A stretch of 64,000 nucleotides of DNA from JAGQOZ01 sp041399205 (lineage in GTDB: Bacteria; Planctomycetota; Planctomycetia; Pirellulales; Pirellulaceae): positions 186,001-250,000 of the forward strand of contig JAWKTK010000007.1 in NCBI GenBank assembly GCA_041399205.1, read 5' to 3'. Numbering within the stretch: the first letter of the stretch is position 1; the number at the start of each line of letters is the position of its first letter. The position numbers and the translations under genes were made by a program. Positions 45,577-53,057 of the stretch are shown in pieces. Below the pieces are notes generated by a model. The model made no database searches. It was not told where the DNA came from and saw only the letters and a list, made by a program, of their open reading frames with translations.

Positions 45577-48006
45577 ATGGAGCCCATTGTGACTTTGCCA
45601 CTTCGACTATCCTACTCGTCTCACTCGCCATCCACCATGCCGCCCCGCCGCCGAATTCGTCAGTGGACCTGTTTGTTTGTTTTCATGATTGCCAACGTTC
45701 TCGCTGGTTCGCTGCACGCGCAGTCGTCTCATTTACCCGTGGTTCCACCTGCACCGGAAATTGGCCTGCGAACCGAACGGCTGCAACTGATCGATGACGT
45801 TGTCCAGGAAGACACTTATGCTGGACGCATGCCAGGCTGCGTGATTGCCATTGGCGAAAAAGGCAAGCTCGGTTTTTTGAAACCACGGTCATCGACAGAC
45901 GCAACCCACGCCACAAGCAATGACGGTCGACACGGTATTTGATATGGGCGTCGATCACAAGCCCGTAGCGACGGCCACCAGTATCGCTGATCTTGGTGGA
46001 ACAAGGAAAGGTCCGCCTGCGAAACAAAGTTGCCGACTACATTCGAATTCGCCGTCAACGGCAAGCAGATATTACCGTCCAGCAATTACTGATTCATCAA
46101 GGCGGACTGATTCCCGACAACGCGTTGGCGGACTATGAAGATGGTGCCACAACGGCCATGGAACGCGTGCTGGCAGTCGACACGTATGTGGAACCGGGCA
46201 CGAAGTTTGTTTACACCGATGTCGGTTTCATTGTGCTGGCCGAAATCGTCCAACGCGTTTCCGGAATGAACGTGCACGAATTTTTCTCAGCGTCACGTTT
46301 TTCAACCGTTGGGAATGAGCGAAACAGGCTACCTGCCGGCAGAAGCGTTACGACAACGGGCCGCCGTGACGGAACAACGCGAAGACCGCTGGATGCAGGG
46401 CGAAGTCCATGATCCTCGAGCGTATCGGCTGGGCGGCATCGCCGGCCACGCGGGGACTTTTTTCGCCCTGCGCAAGACCTAGCGATCTACGCCGCCATGA
46501 TGATCAATCGAGGTTCGTGGCGAGGCACTCGGGTCATGAGCCCCTTAACGATGCAAGCCATGACGGCCGAATATCCTGCTTCCAGCGGCATCCGAGGGCT
46601 GGTGGGACAAGCAAACCGGCTATTCGTCGAATCGTTCTGAACTATTCACCAGCGCCGCCTTCGGTCACGGCGGGTTCACCGGAACCGTATTGTGGATCGA
46701 CCCGGAATTGGATCTGTTCTTATCTTCTTTGAGCAACCGAGTGCATCCGGACGGAAAAGGGAACGTGAATTCACTGGCGGGACGTATTGCCACCATTGCC
46801 ACCGCCGCCATTGACAATGATTCGGCCGACCGCGATACCCAGGCTACACGTGATGTGAATGACAATGAAGTGTCAGCGGTGAAGACTGGCTTGGATATCT
46901 TGGTTCGAAACCATTTTGACGCTCTCCAAGGACAACGGATTGGTTTGATCACGAATCACACGGGAATTGATTCGCAAGGAGTCAGCGTCATCCAGCGAAT
47001 GCATGAATCGAACGCCGTGCAGCTAGCAGCCTTGTTCAGCCCAGAACACGGTATTGCCGGCAAGTTGGACGTGGCCAAGATTAGTGACAGCCAAGATGCC
47101 AGCACGGGCGTTCAAGTTTTCAGTCTCTACGGTGAAACTCGGCAGCCCACTGCCGAACAGCTGGCCAATGCTGGACACGCTGGTGTTTGATATACAAGAC
47201 ATCAATAATGGTTCTACACGTACATTTCTACCATGGGGCTGGCCATGGAGGCAGCAGTTGTGCTACGGCAAACGATTTGTGGTCTTGGATCGTCCCAACG
47301 CCATTGGCGGCTTGACCGTGGCTGGTCCGGTATTGGATGCAGGAAGCGAATCGTTTGTGGGCTATCATCCAATTTGCGTGCAACATGGAATGACCGTGGG
47401 CGAATTGGCGACGATGTTTGCTGCCGAAAAAGAACTTGGATCTGGATCTGCACGTGATTCGCATGAAAGGCTGGCAGAGGAAACCAGACGTTTGACCAGA
47501 CCATGCTACCGTGGGTAAATCCTTCGCCCAATATGAGAAACATCAATCAAGCGTTGCTGTATCCGGGCATCGGCTTACTGGAAACGACCAACGTGTCGGT
47601 GGGCCGAGGTACCGATGCACCGTTCGAATTGTTTGGCGCGCCGTGGATCGACGCTGTCCAGTTAGTGAGCGAACTACAGCGGTATCATTTGCCTGGTATC
47701 GAATTCACCGCTCGTTCGTTCACACCTGACAGCAGCAAGCACCAGGACGAAGTTTGCCATGGATTCCACGCGGCCATCACGGATCGGCAGGCATTGCAAT
47801 CAGTTCGTACGGGACTGGCGATTGCCGTCGCACTGAAGAAGCTGTACCCGCAAGACTGGGACACCGGCAACCTGAACCGACTGTTATGTGATCAAGCGAT
47901 CTGCGACGCAATTATTTCCGGCGACGACTTAGCTCGGATCGAAGCGATGTTCCAAGACGAACGCCAAACGTTCTTGCAACGTCGTCTCGGTTTTCTCCTG
48001 TATTGA
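45577..48006 (+). pseudogene. Secreted serine hydrolase (AmiE-like) fused to DUF1343/NamZ-like exo-muramidase, frameshifted
   Basis: The ATG at 45577 (or 45637) leads into a signal peptide (FVFMIANVLAGSLHAQ). The first half is a beta-lactamase-fold hydrolase: RMPGCVIAIGEKG, a nucleophile motif D-M-A-S-I-T-K-P readable only after a +1 and a -1 correction near 45945-45956, DITVQQLLIHQGGLIP, FVYTDVGFIVLAEI, GHGGFTGTVLWIDP. The second half is DUF1343: LQGQRIGLITNHTGID, LAALFSPEHGIAG, VFSLYGETRQPT, VVLDRPNAIGGLTVAGPVLD, HGMTVGELATMF, then the intact end (GIGLLETTNVSVGRGTDAPF, AICDAIISG). B. subtilis NamZ (YbbC) is an exo-beta-N-acetylmuramidase and AmiE removes peptides, so the fusion could release MurNAc from peptidoglycan. 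About ten indels break the frame. Confidence 0.75.
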
Positions 48007-48088
48007 CGCGTGACGAGTTGCCGCGAAAAATCCTAGTTCGAAGTGTGAGTTTTGAAGTTGCGAATTCACGTTTCTCGGCGGAATATTC

Positions 48089-48153
48089 TAGCCCGAAGCG
48101 TCAGCGAGGGACCACAGAGCATTCAATCCTCCCCTCACTTACGTGTCGGGCTA
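48089..48153. repeat. REP-like imperfect palindrome
   Basis: The arm at 48089-48109, beginning TAGCCCGAAGCGTCAGCGAG, is imperfectly complementary to 48133-48153 (ending GTCGGGCTA), with most positions pairing. It sits in the intergenic space between convergent genes. Short palindromes starting TAGCCCGAAGC are familiar as many-copy elements in Pirellulaceae genomes. Probably a non-autonomous REP-type element or transcription end signal. Confidence 0.6.
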
Positions 48154-48175
48154 TGAAAAAGCGCAACTTCGCAGC

Positions 48176-49150
48176 CTACGAATCGCACGGCGGTTGATGA
48201 TCAAATCGCACGGCTCGCGTGTTGCGTTCTCGACCGGTTGGTTGAACCAGCGGATGATACAATTCGGGGCGACGCGCGTTCAGCCAGCGATAGCCGGTGC
48301 TGCGGAGGCGCAAGGTTCGATCCAATTCGGCCGTCACCATGACGTCGGCCGCTTGCCACGTCTCGCTGACAATGCGACCGTACGGATCCAAAATCATGGC
48401 ATTTCCCGTGCGGACTTCATTATCGTCCGGGCCAACACCGTTGCTGAAGATGTAGAACAGGCCGTTGTCGTGTGCTCGAGCGGGCAGCCAGCGCATCAAC
48501 CAAGCTCGTCCCTTGTCACCTCGAAACGCGTCCTCAATTGCGTCTGGATCCGCAATACGATTCTCCCAAAGTTGTCGGTCGACGACGCCCATGGCAAACG
48601 GACTGCCCGAATTGCATCCGCCCGTTTGGTGCGGCGCGAAGATAATATCGGCTCCGGCAAGCGCAGCGATACGCACGTTTTCAATCAAGTTATTGTCGTA
48701 GCAGATCAGCGTGGCGGCCTGCCAGCCATTGGGTAGCGTAAAAATTTGGATCTGGTTTCCCGATTCCATGTACTGGCTAATAAAGCAGTGCAACTTGCGG
48801 TGCAAAGCGACATGCCCGTTGGGCATGGCAACCACATAACTGTTGTATAGATCTCCCTGCGAATCAACTTCGATCAAACCGGCGCCGATGGTGATTTGAT
48901 ATTCGGCGGACCAATTCAATAGAGTTTGTGTGGTCGTACCGTCTGGAATCGGTTCGGCCAACTGCAAGAGAGCATCTCGATCTAGTTTTCGCAAGTGCCA
49001 ATAGCCGGTCACACAACATTCAGGAAAACAGATAGCCTGCACTTTTTGCCTGGCAGCATCCTGTACAAATTTCCGGATGACGGACAGGTTATAGGGTTTG
49101 TCGCTGGCGTGATGCTGGAATTGCACAGCGGCAACTTTGAACTTTTCCAT
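48176..49150 (-). CDS. Carbon-nitrogen hydrolase (nitrilase superfamily)
   Basis: 324 residues from the ATG at 49150 (GGAAG upstream); the frame opens at 49228. The catalytic Glu-Lys-Cys triad is visible in AICFPECCVTGYW, ALHRKLHCF and ATLICYDNNLIENVR, with the nearby GADIIFAPHQTGGC. These amidases or nitrilases hydrolyse C-N bonds in small molecules in the cytoplasm; the substrate cannot be told. PTGRERNTRAVRF at the C-terminus is atypical and may mark read-through into the intergenic REP region. The frame is intact. It is divergent from the PilZ gene. Confidence 0.85.
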   Translation of the reverse strand: MEKFKVAAVQFQHHASDKPYNLSVIRKFVQDAARQKVQAICFPECCVTGYWHLRKLDRDALLQLAEPIPDGTTTQTLLNWSAEYQITIGAGLIEVDSQGDLYNSYVVAMPNGHVALHRKLHCFISQYMESGNQIQIFTLPNGWQAATLICYDNNLIENVRIAALAGADIIFAPHQTGGCNSGSPFAMGVVDRQLWENRIADPDAIEDAFRGDKGRAWLMRWLPARAHDNGLFYIFSNGVGPDDNEVRTGNAMILDPYGRIVSETWQAADVMVTAELDRTLRLRSTGYRWLNARRPELYHPLVQPTGRERNTRAVRFDHQPPCDS

Positions 49151-49254
49151 TTGTAGAAATCTTCCCAAATTGTGACCGCATTTCTCGCGATCTTGACATA
49201 CGTTTTCGATGGGCATCGGGGCAAGCACCTAGGTTATAGCGAGGGCGTTATCCA

Positions 49255-49578
49255 ATGCAATCGAATGTTGATGTGTTGCTTAACGAAATGCAGTATTGCT
49301 TGATGCGAGACCGTCGAGCCAGCGAACGAAAGTCATTCGTTCGCCCAGTGATTATCCGCAATCTCCGCGGCAGCGAAACGTCCACCGCGTTCACGCGAGA
49401 TATCTCGCAGCAAGGCGTGGGAATTCTCGAGCAACGTTCGCGTGAACGAGGCAGTATTGCTCGGCTGGACATCTACAGCCTCTTGCACGAAACCATTTCG
49501 ATTGAAGCGGAAGTGCGTTGGTGCGAACCGTTTGGCCCAGACTGGTTCATCACCGGTTGGGCGTTCTTGAAGGGCTAA
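49255..49578 (+). CDS. PilZ-domain protein, likely c-di-GMP binding
   Basis: 107 residues, nearly all one PilZ domain. The RxxxR motif is in MRDRRASERKSF and the D-x-S-x-x-G motif in RDISQQGVGIL; both bind cyclic di-GMP in this family. The final strand (EVRWCEPFGPDWFITGWAF) is the usual end. GAGGG precedes the ATG. A single-domain PilZ protein is an adaptor, and its partner is not evident from the neighbours. Confidence 0.85.
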   Translation: MQSNVDVLLNEMQYCLMRDRRASERKSFVRPVIIRNLRGSETSTAFTRDISQQGVGILEQRSRERGSIARLDIYSLLHETISIEAEVRWCEPFGPDWFITGWAFLKG

Positions 49579-49705
49579 GACGAAGCCCCCTTGATTCAGA
49601 TGCGCATGAACATGCTTCTGTCAAGCTGGTAGATCCTGTAACGATACTGGCGTAAACTGTGTTTTCGTTAAATGACGCTGCCAACCTTTGTGGAGCAAAA
49701 CGAAA

Positions 49706-51295
49706 ATGCCCAGTATCCGTTCCGTCCTGCTGATCCAATTGGTCGCGCTGTCGTTGCTGTGCGCGGCCGAGCCCAAACGTCCGAATATCATTTTTATTTT
49801 TAGCGACGACCATGCGCCGCATGCGATTGGGGCCTACAGCGATTGGCTAAAAGACATCAATCCCACGCCCAACATCGATCAGCTGGCTCGTCAAGGAATG
49901 CTGTTCCGCAATAGCTTTTGTACGAATTCGATTTGCGGTCCAAGTCGAGCGGTCATTTTGACTGGCAAACACAGCCATCTCAACGGCTTCATGCACAATG
50001 GGAATCGTTTTGATGGTTCGCAACAAACGTTTCCCAAAATCTTGCAGAAGCACGGCTACAAGACTGCGATGATTGGGAAATGGCATCTGCAGTCAGACCC
50101 ACAAGGCTTCGACTATTGGAAGGTGCTGCCAGGACAGGGAGACTACTACAATCCAGCGTTACTGACACCTAACGGAAAAATACAAACGGAAGGTCACTGC
50201 ACGGAAATTGTCACCAATTTGGCGCTGGAATGGCTCAAAGAGCAGGCTGACGCGGAGCAACCTTTCATGCTGATGTGTCAACACAAAGCTCCTCATCGCA
50301 ACTGGATGCCGGCACCGCAGCATCTGACGTTGTACGATGACTTGACCATTCCTGAACCAGCCACGTTGTTCGACAAATACGAAGACAACGCCAATCCGGC
50401 TCGATATCAAGAAATGGAAATCGATCGACACATGCACTTGGTATTCGATCTGTTTGTTTCGCCCGAAGACGATTTCGATCCCAATCCAAAACAGTCGGTC
50501 GATCGATCTGGATTCATGAACATGAAACGCATGACGCCTGAACAGCGTCGGCAATGGGACGAAGCCTACGAACCCAAGAATGAAGCGTTCAAGAAAGCCA
50601 ATCTGACCGGAACCGAATTAGTCCGCTGGAAATATCAGCGATACATGAAAAACTATCTGCGTTGCATCAAAGGCGTGGATGACAGCGTCGGCCAGATCAT
50701 GTCCTTCTTGAAGGAAAACGACCTGGAAGAAAACACCATTGTGATCTATTCGTCGGATCAAGGTTTCTATCTCGGCGATCATGGCTGGTATGACAAACGT
50801 TGGATGTATGAAGAATCGTTAAAAATGCCGTTGATCGTCAAATGGCCCGGCGTCACCAAAGCTGGTTCGGAAGATCAGCACATGGTCCAGAACCTGGACT
50901 ATGCTGCAACTTTTCTGGAAATGGTTGGCGCGACAGTGCCGGAAGATATCCAAGGGCGTTCGCTGGTCCCGCTACTTAAAGGGGAATCGCCGAATGACTG
51001 GCGGCAGTCTATTTACTATCACTACTACGAATATCCCAGCGTGCACATGGTGGCCAAACACAATGGCGTGCGCACGAACCGTTACAAATTGATGCACTTC
51101 TACGAATTTGACGAATGGGAATTCTATGATTTGCAAAACGATCCAGACGAATTGAAAAACGAATTCCAGAACCCAAACTATGCAAATCAAGTAGCCGAAC
51201 TCAAAACCGAATTGACTCGATTAGTCCAATTCTACGGCGATGATTCGGATCTATCAGAAAAGGACGCAGCGTGGCAAAAGCAATATCGTCAATAA
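49706..51295 (+). CDS. Secreted sulfatase
   Basis: 529 residues from the ATG at 49706 (GGAG about 11 nt upstream), with a signal peptide ending near LCAAEPKRP. The sulfatase signature NSICGPSRAVILTG contains C-x-P-S-R, whose Cys becomes formylglycine. Metal-binding Asp residues are in NIIFIFSDDHAPHA, and YSSDQGFYLGDHGWYDKRWM is the second conserved block. It hydrolyses sulfate esters, probably of polysaccharides; planctomycetes carry many such enzymes. Complete and uninterrupted. The last 56 bp overlap the start of the DUF3472 frame, suggesting coupling. Confidence 0.95.
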   Translation: MPSIRSVLLIQLVALSLLCAAEPKRPNIIFIFSDDHAPHAIGAYSDWLKDINPTPNIDQLARQGMLFRNSFCTNSICGPSRAVILTGKHSHLNGFMHNGNRFDGSQQTFPKILQKHGYKTAMIGKWHLQSDPQGFDYWKVLPGQGDYYNPALLTPNGKIQTEGHCTEIVTNLALEWLKEQADAEQPFMLMCQHKAPHRNWMPAPQHLTLYDDLTIPEPATLFDKYEDNANPARYQEMEIDRHMHLVFDLFVSPEDDFDPNPKQSVDRSGFMNMKRMTPEQRRQWDEAYEPKNEAFKKANLTGTELVRWKYQRYMKNYLRCIKGVDDSVGQIMSFLKENDLEENTIVIYSSDQGFYLGDHGWYDKRWMYEESLKMPLIVKWPGVTKAGSEDQHMVQNLDYAATFLEMVGATVPEDIQGRSLVPLLKGESPNDWRQSIYYHYYEYPSVHMVAKHNGVRTNRYKLMHFYEFDEWEFYDLQNDPDELKNEFQNPNYANQVAELKTELTRLVQFYGDDSDLSEKDAAWQKQYRQ

Positions 51296-52123
51296 AACGG
51301 GTACTGGTGGACGCGCTGGCGGCAAATTTATTGTCGTCAATGCCAGGGCAGACGAACGACTCAAAGGCATCGCCTGTCGCTCCGTGCATCTGCAATATCC
51401 GGCCGACGAAGCGATTGAATTCTACAATGAAGTCACCGTTCGCCAGTCGGCGCCGGGCACGTACTTCTGCGTATGCGGTTTCAACAAAGGCTACTTTGGA
51501 CTACAAGAATTAGCCAACGGCAAGAAGCTATTGATCTTTTCCGTTTGGGATCCGGGCAACCAGAACGATCCGAATGCTGTGGAAGATCAGCTGCGAGTGG
51601 AACTGCTGCACCAGGGCGAAGGCGTACGAATTGGTCGATTTGGCAACGAAGGCACAGGAGGCCAATCGTTTTTTGATTTTGATTGGCAGAACGATCAAAC
51701 CTATCGGTTCATGGTGCGAGCGGAAGTGTTGAACGAAAAGCGCACCGCGTACCAAGGCTGGTTCTTCCATCCAGAACGCAAACAGTGGCTGCATCTGGTA
51801 ACGTTTTCAACCATTGCGAATGGCGACAAACTGAAAGGATACTATTCGTTTGTAGAAGACTTTCGGCGCAATCGCATTTCTGCCACGCAAACTCGCACCG
51901 CCGAATTCGGCAACGGCTGGGTTCGCACCAATGCCGAATCCTTTCAGCCTCTGAAGAAAGCTCGTTTCACCGGCGATGGCAATCCCGTACTAAATATTGA
52001 CGCGGTTGCCAACGAAAAATCGTTTTCCCTTTCGACCGGAGGCGAAATTGAAAACCAAGGCACGCCGTTGCGGAATCGATGGAGTACACCTCGGCCAAAC
52101 CTCCAACCGACCTGCCGAAGTAA
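51240..52123 (+). CDS. DUF3472-family protein, ends frameshifted
   Basis: The core frame is 51240 to about 52075: ACRSVHLQYPADEAIEFYNE, SAPGTYFCVCGFNKGYFGLQ, LLIFSVWDPGNQNDPN, GEGVRIGRFGNEGTGGQSFF, RNRISATQTRTAEFGNGWV. This is the DUF3472 beta-sandwich pattern. The N-terminus overlaps the sulfatase in another frame and lacks a signal peptide; a frameshifted signal (VKRVLVDALAANLL near 51290) may be the real one. The real C-terminus, ESMEYTSAKPPTDLPK, is in another frame with its stop at 52121-52123. Without correction the frame reads on into the repeats at 52191-52344. Probably a polysaccharide-related exported protein acting with the adjacent sulfatase. Confidence 0.7.
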
Positions 52124-52190
52124 GGCCGTGTGTTTGCAGCGTCATTTGTTCGTAATACTCCGTCTTGTGCGTTTTTGTAGCCGTAGTTTG

Positions 52191-52254
52191 TTCGTAGTCC
52201 CGCCTTTAGGCGGAATAGGACGGTTTGCGTTTCGCCTAAAGGCGGGACTACGAA
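52191..52254. repeat. REP-like perfect inverted repeat
   Basis: Arms 52191-52212 and 52233-52254 are perfectly complementary over 22 bp with a 20-nt spacer. The core is GTAGTCCCGCCTTTAGGCG and its reverse complement. This sequence family is a familiar many-copy element in Rhodopirellula-type genomes. It lies between convergent genes and could fold as a strong RNA hairpin. Confidence 0.75.
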
Positions 52255-52269
52255 CGATACAAGACTGCG

Positions 52270-52344
52270 AACCAACCAACCAACCAACCAACCAACCAAC
52301 CAACCAACCAACCAACCAACCAACCAACCAACCAACCAACCAAC
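52270..52344. repeat. AACC tetranucleotide microsatellite, about 18.8 copies
   Basis: 75 bp of uninterrupted AACC units, immediately after the palindromic element and 1 bp before the minus-strand stop of the next gene. The perfect, long array is probably slippage-prone. It reads as PTNQ or GWLV repeats in various frames, which are not real proteins. Confidence 0.95.
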
Positions 52345-52345
52345 G

Positions 52346-53005
52346 CTACACCGTCTCGATATGCAAGCCTCGCCGAATACGTTCTGCTCGACGAGCGTCA
52401 TCGATTAGCAACGCCACATCGTGCACTCGATCAATCCCTTCCATTCGCAAGAAAGGATCAGACCGATCACTGGAATGGAGCTGTATCGTGCCGACATCCA
52501 ACAACCGTTCGACAATGCCTTGTTCAATCGTGACGTCATCCACGTCAATCACTTCTACTCGGCTGGTGACCCGATAGATAATGCCTTCGCGATGAATCAA
52601 TCGTTGATCGGTGAGTTCGTAATGCACGCCTAGTTGCTGGATCACCAACCAAACAAACAAGCATAGCCAGCCCAGCGCCAAGACGCCGCCTAACAGCAGC
52701 CAGATGCTGCGATCCACCTGCGCAATGGAAGCGCCAATGGGCAAAGCCACTGAAAGGAGCACGGCCACCAGCCACCAATTGACCATGCCTTTTGCCGAAA
52801 ACGTGCCATCCCACAAGATGCGTTCTTCGTCATCTAGATGACGCCGCTGTTGAATGCGTTGGCGATTGGCTTCAACTTGGGAATCAAACATGTTCTCGTC
52901 GCGGAACGCTCGCTTCGCCTTCGTCTCATCCAAGCGTTGTCCGCAATCGTGACAGAATCGAGCGTTTTCGATTAGCTCTATACCGCATCGAGGACAATGG
53001 TTCAC
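52346..53005 (-). CDS. Zinc-ribbon membrane protein with bacterial PH-like domain
   Basis: 219 residues from a GTG at 53005, supported by AAGGAG at 8-9 nt. An N-terminal zinc ribbon ([21 protein letters not shown]) is followed by a charged helix, two TM segments ([18 protein letters not shown] and [20 protein letters not shown]), then a bPH2-like domain ([40 protein letters not shown]). bPH2 domains are membrane-associated, role uncertain. It sits 52 bp upstream (in sequence order) of the end of the large toroid gene on the same strand, downstream of it in transcription. Confidence 0.8.
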
Positions 53006-53057
53006 CAGAAACTCTCCTTCCGCTGTTCCGCATCAGCGAAGTCTGCTTCCAGGAAGC

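Noticed and set aside
52140..52401. PTNQ- and GWLV-repeat open frames over the AACC array
   Set aside because: They are translations of a microsatellite and of a REP-like palindrome, not proteins.
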